Source: Agrobacterium fabrum str. C58
GTDB taxonomy: Bacteria; Pseudomonadota; Alphaproteobacteria; Rhizobiales; Rhizobiaceae
Assembly: GCF_000092025.1 (NCBI RefSeq)
Contig: NC_003062.2
Coordinates: 2,106,001 to 2,170,000, forward strand
DNA length: 64,000 nucleotides
Direction: 5' to 3'
The notes beneath the pieces are model-generated. The model worked only from the letters and a program-made list of their open reading frames with translations. It had not been told where the DNA came from and did not search any database. The number at the start of each line of letters is the position of its first letter. Positions within the stretch are counted from its first letter, which is position 1. Both the position numbers and the translations under genes were made by a program. Below, one piece after another: positions 57,254 through 64,000 of this stretch.

Positions 57254-57371
57254 AGTTGATGCACACGGTGGCTTTTCCTCCCAGTTCCACCGCATCAGCT
57301 GTTCCCCTCTGGAGGTTTTTGACCTTCACACTTAAAGGGCCCTGGATCTATCCGGCGGCCCTCTTTTTTTA
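57254..57371 (+). ncRNA. AbcR-family sRNA, first copy
   Basis: About 117 nt from the predicted promoter to the T-run. The 5' hairpin CGGTGG...CCACCG (57266-57292) exposes the loop CTTTTCCTCCCAGTT, an anti-Shine-Dalgarno sequence. The core CAGCTGTTCCCCTCTGGAGG follows (57296 on), then an intrinsic terminator AGGGCC...GGCCCT plus T-run. AbcR RNAs of Agrobacterium are Hfq-bound repressors of ABC-transporter mRNAs, encoded in tandem. I cannot tell which copy is named AbcR1. Ends are estimates. Confidence 0.85.
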
Positions 57372-57418
57372 CCCGCAAGAATTTTCTCCAAATTGGCGAA
57401 ATATCGCATGATGCAACC

Positions 57419-57447
57419 TTGTTTTGCATTCTTGCCACTCCCATATT
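57419..57447 (+). promoter_or_regulatory. Promoter of the second AbcR-type sRNA
   Basis: TTGTTT (57419-57424), a 17-bp spacer and CATATT (57442-57447). The -35 is identical to that of the first copy and lies exactly 200 bp downstream of it. The TGCACAAAAAA repeats are absent here. Confidence 0.55.
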
Positions 57448-57453
57448 TTAGTT

Positions 57454-57555
57454 AGCTGTCACGCTTGCCCACGGCACGCGACAGCTGTTCCCCTCTGGAG
57501 GTTTTGACCTTCAAACTTGTCAGGCCGCGGAGCAATCCAGCGGCCTTCTTTTTTG
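57454..57555 (+). ncRNA. AbcR-family sRNA, second copy
   Basis: About 100 nt. Different 5' hairpin (AGCTGTC...GACAGCT, 57454-57486), then the same core CAGCTGTTCCCCTCTGGAGG (57482 on), continuing GTTTTGACCTTCAAACTT with one T deletion and one substitution relative to the first copy. It ends in the terminator AGGCCGC...GCGGCCT plus TCTTTTTT. Shared core with a different 5' targeting arm suggests overlapping but distinct target sets. Confidence 0.85.
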
Positions 57556-57614
57556 GAGCCGCCTGCCCGCTTGCCACGATGCTCACAGAGACGTGACTTG
57601 TATATCGACAATTT

Positions 57615-57630
57615 CCGATATACATATCGG
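57615..57630. promoter_or_regulatory. Palindromic operator at the ArsR gene
   Basis: CCGATATACATATCGG, a near-perfect 16-bp palindrome 2 bp before ATG 57633. It overlaps the likely -10, downstream of a TTGTAT -35 candidate at 57598, as expected for autorepression by an ArsR protein. Confidence 0.6.
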
Positions 57631-57632
57631 TC

Positions 57633-57947
57633 ATGTCAGATATTAAAGAAGCACAGATGAACCCGGAGGAAGTCCTCAAAGCCCTTTCACACCCGGCAAG
57701 GCTGAAATTTCTGGAATGGCTGAAAAACCCTGAAAGTCATTTCTGCCAGGAGCACCCGCTCAGCATGGGTGTGTGCGCCAACCAGTTTCAGATCAGCGGC
57801 CTGTCGCAATCCACCGTATCGTCGCATCTGGCGGTGTTGCAGGCAGCCGGCCTCATCCGGTCGAAAAAGGTCGGGCAATGGGTGTTTTTCGAACGCAACG
57901 AAGAAACCATCGATGCCTTCCGCCATTATCTGCAAGCCAATCTCTGA
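57633..57947 (+). CDS. ArsR-family winged-helix repressor
   Basis: 104 residues. The HTH segment is ALSHPARLKFLEWLKN...SGLSQSTVSSHLAVLQAAGLIRSKKVGQWVFFERNE, with the beta-wing at the end. No canonical ELCVCDL metal site is present; instead Cys38 and Cys48 (SHFCQEHPLSMGVCANQF) lie in the sensing region. A palindromic operator precedes the gene, and an Old Yellow Enzyme gene follows after 122 bp, so it probably represses itself and that reductase in response to an electrophile or oxidant. Alternative ATG at 57657. Confidence 0.85.
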   Translation: MSDIKEAQMNPEEVLKALSHPARLKFLEWLKNPESHFCQEHPLSMGVCANQFQISGLSQSTVSSHLAVLQAAGLIRSKKVGQWVFFERNEETIDAFRHYLQANL

Positions 57948-58069
57948 GCCTCCCAAGCTTTGAGCCCCGGGGTGCTGGACTGGAAACCACAGCGGTTTTC
58001 GTTCCGGCACCCGAAAAACAAAGCGCGCCTGCCGCGCAATTACGCCAACCGACCAGAAAGTGAAGTCGC

Positions 58070-59182
58070 ATGACCAGTCTTTTCGAACCGGCACAGGCCG
58101 GCGATATCGCACTCGCCAACCGTATCGTCATGGCTCCCCTCACCCGCAACCGTTCGCCGGGGGCAATTCCCAACAATCTCAACGCCACCTATTACGAGCA
58201 GCGCGCCACGGCTGGGCTGATCGTCACCGAAGGTACGCCGATTTCCCAGCAGGGTCAGGGTTACGCTGACGTTCCGGGCCTCTACAAGCAGGAAGCGATC
58301 GAGGGCTGGAAAAAGATCACCGACGGCGTGCACTCGGCCGGCGGCAAGATCGTTGCGCAGATCTGGCATGTGGGCCGCATTTCCCATACTTCGCTGCAGC
58401 CGCATGGCGGCCAGCCGGTCGCACCATCAGCCATTCCTGCCAAGTCGAAGACCTATATCATCAATGATGACGGCACCGGCGCCTTTGCCGAGACCTCCGA
58501 GCCCCGCGCGCTCACCATCGACGATATCGGCCTCATCCTCGAGGATTATCGTAGCGGTGCACGCGCAGCCCTGGAGGCCGGTTTCGACGGCGTCGAAATC
58601 CATGCCGCCAACGGTTACCTGATCGAGCAGTTCCTGAAATCCAGCACCAACCAGCGCACGGATGATTACGGCGGCTCGATCGAAAACCGCGCCCGCTTCC
58701 TGCTGGAAGTTGTCGACGCGGTTGCGGAAGAGATCGGCGCGGGCCGCACCGGCATCCGCCTCTCCCCCGTCACCCCGGCCAACGATATTTTCGAGGCCGA
58801 TCCGCAGCCGCTTTATAATTACGTGGTGGAAGAACTCGGCAAGCGCAATCTCGCCTTCATCCATGTGGTCGAAGGCGCAACGGGCGGACCGCGTGATTTC
58901 AAACAGGGCGACAAGCCGTTCGATTACGCGACCTTCAAGGGCGCCTATCGCAATGCAGGCGGCAAGGGCCTGTGGATTGCCAATAATGGTTACGACCGCG
59001 AGAGCGCCATCGAAGCCGTGGAAAGCGGCAAAGTCGATGCCGTCGCCTTCGGCAAGGCCTTCATCGCCAATCCGGATCTGGTGCGTCGCCTCAAAGACAA
59101 CGCGCCCTTGAACGAACCGAACCAGCCGACCTTCTATGGCGGCGGAGCCGAAGGTTATACCGACTATCCGGCACTCGGCTGA
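58070..59182 (+). CDS. Old Yellow Enzyme family alkene/nitrate-ester reductase
   Basis: 370 residues forming an FMN TIM barrel. Family landmarks: NRIVMAPLTRNRS near the N-terminus (FMN binding), VGRISHTSLQPHGGQPVAPSA, the substrate-binding HAANGYLIEQFLKSSTNQRTDDYGGSIENRARFLLEV, and GKAFIANPDLVRRL near the C-terminus. It reduces activated C=C bonds or nitrate esters with NAD(P)H; Agrobacterium NerA and E. coli NemA are relatives. Probably controlled by the ArsR protein upstream. Confidence 0.9.
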   Translation: MTSLFEPAQAGDIALANRIVMAPLTRNRSPGAIPNNLNATYYEQRATAGLIVTEGTPISQQGQGYADVPGLYKQEAIEGWKKITDGVHSAGGKIVAQIWHVGRISHTSLQPHGGQPVAPSAIPAKSKTYIINDDGTGAFAETSEPRALTIDDIGLILEDYRSGARAALEAGFDGVEIHAANGYLIEQFLKSSTNQRTDDYGGSIENRARFLLEVVDAVAEEIGAGRTGIRLSPVTPANDIFEADPQPLYNYVVEELGKRNLAFIHVVEGATGGPRDFKQGDKPFDYATFKGAYRNAGGKGLWIANNGYDRESAIEAVESGKVDAVAFGKAFIANPDLVRRLKDNAPLNEPNQPTFYGGGAEGYTDYPALG

Positions 59183-59228
59183 TAAACTGAAACGCCGCAC
59201 CGCCCTTTGGCTGTGCGGCATTTTTCTT

Positions 59229-59618
59229 TCAGCGCGGGCCTCTCGCCTGCCGCGCGGCAAAATCTGAAAACGCACCCATGATGAAGGCGTTGGGCACATG
59301 CAGCGCCTGCAGGAAACCATTGCCCGTTTCCCGGCCGATGCTCATCAACGCCACCTGCAGGCAATAGAGGGCGAGCAGCACTAGAGAACGGGCAAGATTC
59401 GGCCGCAGATCATCATCACGCAGCGCCAGGACCACCAGTGAGATGATGGGAACGGCGATGAAGATGCCAAGCCCTTTGTGCAGCGAAAGCAGCGACCCGT
59501 CATAGTAGATCGACAGCCCGGCCAGCAGCACCTGCGCGAAAATCAGCACCGGCACCACAGCCGATACCACGGCAAAGATACCGCGCTGGCGAGATGATCC
59601 ACCCGTTGCCGTGGCCAT
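59229..59618 (-). CDS. DUF6220-like four-helix membrane protein
   Basis: 129 residues with four hydrophobic helices (IFAVVSAVVPVLIFAQVLLAG, GLGIFIAVPIISLVVLAL, LVLLALYCLQVALMS, and an amphipathic C-terminal NAFIMGAFSDFAARQA). Its start overlaps the stop of the upstream NAD(P)-binding protein by one base (TGATG at 59616-59620), so the two are translationally coupled. Function unknown. Confidence 0.7.
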   Translation of the reverse strand: MATATGGSSRQRGIFAVVSAVVPVLIFAQVLLAGLSIYYDGSLLSLHKGLGIFIAVPIISLVVLALRDDDLRPNLARSLVLLALYCLQVALMSIGRETGNGFLQALHVPNAFIMGAFSDFAARQARGPR

Positions 59619-60655
59619 CACACCCTCCCCCCGGCATCGACCGGGCGATGAAGGCTGGCCGGCACCCGCGGCTGTTCGATGCAGCCAAGGCTTGTCAATG
59701 TCGCCGATACCGCAATATCAACAGGCGTCTTTGGCTCCGCGCCGAGGAAATCCGTAAGCTTGCCATTGCTCATGCGCAGCGGCATATGCCAGAGATATTG
59801 CATTTCCAGCACTTCACGGAACAGGGGAACGAAGGGGGCGGCCAATTTGATGGCCAACCAGGACATCCGCCGCATCTTGACCGGACGACCAACGGCCCGC
59901 TCGATCGCCCCGACTAATTGCAGACCGTCGAAATCCCAGAAACCCTCCATATGATAGACGGCGAAGGGGGGAAGTTCGCCCGAACGATCCAGCAGCCGTC
60001 CGATCGTCTCGGCCACGTCAGGCAGATAGGCCCATTGATGCCCGGCATGCGGTGCGGCGGGGTTCTGGACGCTGCGCACCGGTTTGCCCGGCCGCACCAG
60101 CATTTGCGAAAACCAGTTGTTCTTTGCATCCGGCCCGAAAAAGTCCCCGGCGCGGACGATCAGCACCGGTACGCCGCGCATCGATGCCATCTTCAGCCGC
60201 CGCTCCATCTCCACGCGAAGCGCGCCCTTGCGGGTGAACGGTTGCTGCGGGCTGTCCTCCTTCAGCAGCGGAAAGGCATCCGGCCCGAAATTATAGACAG
60301 TGCCCGGAAGGAGGATCCTTGCTCCGCAGGCTTCGGCGGCGGCGATGGTGTTGTCGAGCATGGGCAGCACCTGCCTCTCCCAATCGCGATAGCCGGGAGG
60401 ATTGACGGCGTGGACGATGAGCGTGGCGCCTTTCGCGGCGTCCATCACATCCTGCCGGTTCATCACGTCGCCGGTCACGCGCTCGATGCCATCAGACGCG
60501 CCGGCCGCCACACGCTGACGCGTCAGCGCCCGCACCTGCCAGCCGCGTTGCAGCAACATCTTCAAGACGTGGCTGCCGACACCGCCATTGGCGCCCAGGA
60601 CCAGGGCCAGAGGCCCATTATTCTCTGCCGTATTTGCATGGTTTTCATATATCAT
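59618..60655 (-). CDS. NAD(P)-binding Rossmann protein (extended SDR / NmrA-like)
   Basis: 345 residues from ATG 60655 (GAAGGAGTAACTGCG upstream). The nucleotide-binding motif LVLGANGGVGSHVLKMLLQRGWQVRALTR is near residue 18. A VIVHAVNPPGYRDWE segment and PGTVYNFGPDAFPLLKEDSPQQPFTRKG with a YxxxK-like region resemble NAD-dependent epimerase/dehydratases. Coupled to the DUF6220-like gene and divergent from a LysR regulator, an arrangement suggesting LysR control. The substrate is unknown. Confidence 0.82.
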   Translation of the reverse strand: MIYENHANTAENNGPLALVLGANGGVGSHVLKMLLQRGWQVRALTRQRVAAGASDGIERVTGDVMNRQDVMDAAKGATLIVHAVNPPGYRDWERQVLPMLDNTIAAAEACGARILLPGTVYNFGPDAFPLLKEDSPQQPFTRKGALRVEMERRLKMASMRGVPVLIVRAGDFFGPDAKNNWFSQMLVRPGKPVRSVQNPAAPHAGHQWAYLPDVAETIGRLLDRSGELPPFAVYHMEGFWDFDGLQLVGAIERAVGRPVKMRRMSWLAIKLAAPFVPLFREVLEMQYLWHMPLRMSNGKLTDFLGAEPKTPVDIAVSATLTSLGCIEQPRVPASLHRPVDAGGRV

Positions 60656-60745
60656 CGCAGTTACTCCTTCTTCTGAACTGGAGTATCGGCGTGATGTGCG
60701 ATATACGAAATTGTCGAAATAGGTGGAGCGGCCATACAAAATTTT

Positions 60746-61690
60746 ATGACCAAAAGCCGGGATGTCAGCTGGGATTTTTACCGCACCTTCCTCAGCGTGC
60801 TGCGTGACGGCTCGCTTTCCGCCGCCGCGCGCGAGCTCGGTATCACGCAGCCGACGGCGGGGCGGCACATTGGTGCGCTGGAAGAGGCCGTCGGATTTCC
60901 GCTGTTCATCCGCTCCCCGCACGGGCTGATGCCGACGGAGGCCGCCCTGGCGCTCAGGCCCTATGCGGAAAATCTGGCGGCGACGGCGGCCGCCCTCATG
61001 CGCGCGGCCTCCGGCGAGGTCGGCAAGATCGAAGGCACCGTGCGCATCAGCGCATCGGATATTATCGGCGTGGAAATGCTGCCACCGATCGTCGCCCTGA
61101 TGCAGGAGGTCCACCCCCGGCTGGAAATTGAGCTTTCTCTCTCCGATACGCTGGAAGACCTGTTGCGGCGTGAGGCCGACATCGCCATCCGCATGACCGA
61201 ACCGCAGCAGGATGCGATCGTCATGCGCTACATCGGCAATTTCCGCCTCGGATTTCATGCGACGCGCGACTATCTGGCAAAAGCCGGCATTCCAAAAGCC
61301 ATGGAAGAACTGAACGAGCACCGGATGGTCGGTTTCGACCGCAAGACGCCCTTCATCCGGGCGGCTATCCAGCGGATGCGTTCGCTTGATCCCGACATAC
61401 CCGATATTGAAGATATTTCCTTCGAAATCCGCGCCGACAGCAACCTCGCCCAGCTTGCCATGATCCGCGCCAGCGCGGGTATCGGCGTCTGCCAGATCGG
61501 CCTGGCGCGCAAGGACCCCCGGCTAGTCCACGTTCTTCCAGATATCGATATTCCGCTGCACACCTGGGTGGCGATGCACGAAAACCTCAAGACCTCGCCG
61601 CGGTGCCGTGCCGTTTTCAGTGCTCTCGTCGAGGGTCTGAAAGCCCATCTCAAGGAAACCGATCCGAACGCCCCGCCAAAACGGCGTTAG
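60746..61690 (+). CDS. LysR-family transcriptional regulator
   Basis: 314 residues. HTH: FYRTFLSVLRDGSLSAAARELGITQPTAGRHIGALEEAVGFPLF; an effector domain follows (VRISASDIIGVEMLPPIVALMQEVHPRLEIELS). Divergent from the SDR-type gene by 90 bp, so that operon is its likely target. The stop codon (61688-61690) overlaps by two bases the left arm of a perfect 90-bp inverted repeat, which may end the transcript. Confidence 0.88.
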   Translation: MTKSRDVSWDFYRTFLSVLRDGSLSAAARELGITQPTAGRHIGALEEAVGFPLFIRSPHGLMPTEAALALRPYAENLAATAAALMRAASGEVGKIEGTVRISASDIIGVEMLPPIVALMQEVHPRLEIELSLSDTLEDLLRREADIAIRMTEPQQDAIVMRYIGNFRLGFHATRDYLAKAGIPKAMEELNEHRMVGFDRKTPFIRAAIQRMRSLDPDIPDIEDISFEIRADSNLAQLAMIRASAGIGVCQIGLARKDPRLVHVLPDIDIPLHTWVAMHENLKTSPRCRAVFSALVEGLKAHLKETDPNAPPKRR

Positions 61691-61930
61691 AGTTTGTCCA
61701 TTCACAGCGGACCGGAGGTGCGTGGAGCTTTACCCCCCTCTGCCCTGCCGGGCATCTCCCCCTCAAGGGGGGAGATCGGCAAGAGGCCCTTTCATCGCTT
61801 CATTCTCAAGCGTCCAGAAGTGCGAAACCTTGCCGCAGATCGATCTCCCCCCTTGAGGGGGAGATGCCCGGCAGGGCAGAGGGGGGTAAAGCTCCACGCA
61901 CCTCCGGTCCGCTGTGAATGGACAAACTCT
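61689..61930. repeat. Perfect 90-bp inverted repeat with 62-nt loop
   Basis: The left arm 61689-61778 and right arm 61841-61930 are exact reverse complements over 90 bp. Each arm contains the palindromic unit CATCTCCCCCTCAAGGGGGG, a frequent rhizobial intergenic repeat, plus outer sequence (GAGTTTGTCCATTCACAGCG). The loop (61779-61840) has no ORF. There is no transposase, so it is not a normal insertion sequence. Confidence 0.9.
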
Positions 61931-61990
61931 TGAAAGCCACTACATCAAATGACTGCAGGGCCGCTTCTCCAGAAATCCGCAGCCCACCCG

Positions 61991-62257
61991 TCAAAACGGT
62001 CTGGCCAGATCCGTCGTCTTGTCCACCACCTCGGCTTCCGGCCGGTCGCCGCCCTGGCTATATTCCTCATGCCATTGGCCGCGCTCGTCCTGATAGCTGA
62101 TTTCCTCGTCATCACCGCCCACCTGCTGTTCGGCGGCGACGATGCGGGCTGCTTCGACGGCATCGGCATAGGTCGGGAAAGTTTCGGAATAGGCGCCGTT
62201 CATGCGGTAGGCGAAACCTCCGTCATGTTCGACGATTTCATACACCACTTTGGTCAT
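61991..62257 (-). CDS. DUF2188-like small protein
   Basis: 88 residues from ATG 62257, preceded by AGGAGG. MTKVVYEIVEHDGGFAYRMNGAYSETFPTYADAVEAARIVAAEQ is a compact beta-hairpin-plus-helix domain of the DUF2188 type, followed by an acidic tail. These small soluble proteins are common in rhizobia and have no assigned role. Confidence 0.75.
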   Translation of the reverse strand: MTKVVYEIVEHDGGFAYRMNGAYSETFPTYADAVEAARIVAAEQQVGGDDEEISYQDERGQWHEEYSQGGDRPEAEVVDKTTDLARPF

Positions 62258-62452
62258 GCATGGTCCTCCTGTTTCGGTAGGCGACATGGCAACCACAACC
62301 GCGCTTCAAGCATTGCACCCGACGGGGACACCGCGGCATGAGCAGCATGTCCTGCGACATCACTATCCTACCAAAAGCATTCAAGCGCAAATCCTGCTTG
62401 ATCTGAGGGACGATACGTCACAGCCTAAGGCCTGTCAGGGGAAGGGAAATCG

Positions 62453-63559
62453 ATGGTGGGTTCTATTTTGAAACAGGAGCGCATGCTGCTCCTGGCGATA
62501 CCGGCGGCAATAGCGGCCTATATGGTGGAACATGCGATATTCGAAGCCGGAAAGACGGCGGGGCTGATTGCCGCAATCGTGCTCATCGGGCTCATCGTTC
62601 TCGTCTCGATGCGGGTTGCCCATCACGCTGAAATTCTCGCCGCCAAGGTCGGCGATCCCTACGGCACGATGATCCTCACACTCTCGGCGGTCGCCGTGGA
62701 AGTGCTGATCCTCGCCATCATCATGAGCGAATCCAGTTCGCCAACGCTGGTGCGCGATACGATCTACTCCGCCGTCATGATCGACATCAATGGCATCCTG
62801 GGGTTGGCCGCCCTGATCGGCGGTCTGCGCCACGGCGAGCAGCCCTATAATGACGATTCCGGCAAGACCTATGGTGTGATGATCCTCACCGCCATGGGCA
62901 TTTCGATGATCGTGCCGGAATTCATTCCGCAACAGAGCTGGCACATCTATTCCGTGTTCACCATCGGGGCGATGATCGCGCTCTATGCGCTCTTCCTCAA
63001 GATGCAGGTCGGTCCGCACAGCTATTTCTTCAGCTATACCTATCCCCGCAAGGCGCATCCGGTCGGTCAGGCATCAGACGGGCATGGGCAAGAGGAAGAC
63101 GAAGGCAGCGTGCCGCTCTCCATCGGCCTCATCATTGCCGGCGTGGTGCTGATCGGCGTGCTGGCGGAATTCATGTCGGCCTTCCTGGGCGAAAGCCTCG
63201 AGGGCACGAGCGCCCCGCCCGCGCTGATGGCGGTGGTGGTGGCGACGATCTCGGCATCGCCGGAAATCCTCACCGCGCTCCGGTCCGCCCTGCGCAACCG
63301 CATGCAGGCCGTGGTCAACATCGCCATGGGCGCCTCGCTGTCGACGGTGATCCTGACCGTGCCGGTCATGGAGGGCATCGCGCTTTATACCGGCCAGCCC
63401 TTCATCATGGCGATGACGCCGGTTCAGACCGTGATGGTCTTCATCACCCTCATCGCTGCGGCCATCAACCTCAACGACGGTGAAACCAATGCGATCGAGG
63501 GAATGACACATTTCATTCTCTTCGCCACCTTCATCATGCTGCTGTTTCTCGGGCTCTGA
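62453..63559 (+). CDS. Calcium:proton antiporter (CaCA family, ChaA-like)
   Basis: 368 residues with about 11 transmembrane helices. The two inverted alpha-repeats characteristic of cation/Ca2+ exchangers are visible: GDPYGTMILTLSAVAVEVLILAIIM (first) and PPALMAVVVATISASPEILTALRSALRN (second), with the ion-binding Glu in each. A short His/acidic loop lies between them (ASDGHGQEEDEGS). It exports Ca2+ (or Na+/K+ as in ChaA) in exchange for protons. Ends at a strong terminator. Confidence 0.88.
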   Translation: MVGSILKQERMLLLAIPAAIAAYMVEHAIFEAGKTAGLIAAIVLIGLIVLVSMRVAHHAEILAAKVGDPYGTMILTLSAVAVEVLILAIIMSESSSPTLVRDTIYSAVMIDINGILGLAALIGGLRHGEQPYNDDSGKTYGVMILTAMGISMIVPEFIPQQSWHIYSVFTIGAMIALYALFLKMQVGPHSYFFSYTYPRKAHPVGQASDGHGQEEDEGSVPLSIGLIIAGVVLIGVLAEFMSAFLGESLEGTSAPPALMAVVVATISASPEILTALRSALRNRMQAVVNIAMGASLSTVILTVPVMEGIALYTGQPFIMAMTPVQTVMVFITLIAAAINLNDGETNAIEGMTHFILFATFIMLLFLGL

Positions 63560-63566
63560 CCGAAAC

Positions 63567-63600
63567 GAAAAAAGCCCGGCATCGCTGCCGGGCTTCTTTA
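63567..63600. terminator. Bidirectional terminator between antiporter and aminotransferase
   Basis: AAGCCCGGCA-TCGC-TGCCGGGCTT at 63571-63594, a perfect 10-bp stem with A- and T-runs at the sides. Confidence 0.88.
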
Positions 63601-63618
63601 TACAATATAGCGGGCCGA

Positions 63619-64000
<382 letters not shown>

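Noticed and set aside
61689..61930. Terminal inverted repeats of an insertion sequence
   Set aside because: The arms are only 62 nt apart and the loop has no coding capacity; no transposase is present in the window.

Overview
The window is a GC-rich, densely coded piece of a rhizobial (Alphaproteobacteria, Rhizobiales) chromosome. I read it as Agrobacterium, close to the A. fabrum/tumefaciens C58 circular chromosome. The strongest support is a bacteriophytochrome of Agp2/BphP2 architecture, an AGE-type D-mannose isomerase, an lpsB-type LPS mannosyltransferase, lsrB/vtlR followed by tandem AbcR-type sRNAs, Omp25/31-type and BP26-type envelope proteins, and rhizobial palindromic repeats. Species assignment is recognition from memory, not a database search.

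Layout. 1-309: start of an XRE regulator cut by the window edge. 0.4-5.4 kb: amine/glutamate module (glutamine-synthetase-like enzyme, amino acid/amine permease, N-formylglutamate amidohydrolase, RpiR regulator). 5.7-9.7 kb: four-gene spermidine/iron-type ABC importer. 9.8-14 kb: zinc alcohol dehydrogenase, a membrane protein, a single AAA ATPase and an MHS-family transporter. 14.1-19.3 kb: metH with a palindromic operator candidate, then a D-mannose isomerase. 19.5-24.6 kb: small envelope and secreted proteins, a tyrosine phosphatase, a CAU tRNA and YjbQ. 24.8-27.4 kb: hybrid-kinase phytochrome. 27.4-33.8 kb: DUF930 protein, rpoD, dnaG and a YqeY protein, the rhizobial version of the macromolecular-synthesis cluster. 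34.1-48.2 kb: carA and carB, separated by about 9.3 kb holding a TAP-like hydrolase in an AT-rich pocket, a MATE pump, a chemoreceptor, a YpfJ metallopeptidase and small membrane proteins.

48.4-52.6 kb: an Arc-like protein, a diguanylate cyclase and a two-gene DNA-repair operon (radical SAM protein plus a DUF4130-UdgX fusion). A canonical alphaproteobacterial LexA box (GTTC-N7-GTTC) sits at its start. 52.8-57.6 kb: greA, lpsB, an Lrp regulator, trxB, lsrB and two tandem AbcR-type sRNAs with matching promoters. 57.6-59.2 kb: ArsR regulator plus Old Yellow Enzyme. 59.2-61.7 kb: NAD(P)-binding protein and a DUF6220-like protein divergent from a LysR regulator. 61.7-61.9 kb: a perfect 90-bp inverted repeat. 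The window ends with a DUF2188 protein, a Ca2+/H+ antiporter and the 3' part of an aspartate aminotransferase gene.

Most of the window is core chromosome. I see no transposase, integrase, CRISPR array or rRNA. The observations most worth following are the LexA-box repair operon, the lsrB-AbcR locus with its 22-bp-spaced direct repeats, the perfect 90-bp inverted repeat, the metH operator and the terminator-like hairpin in the greA leader.
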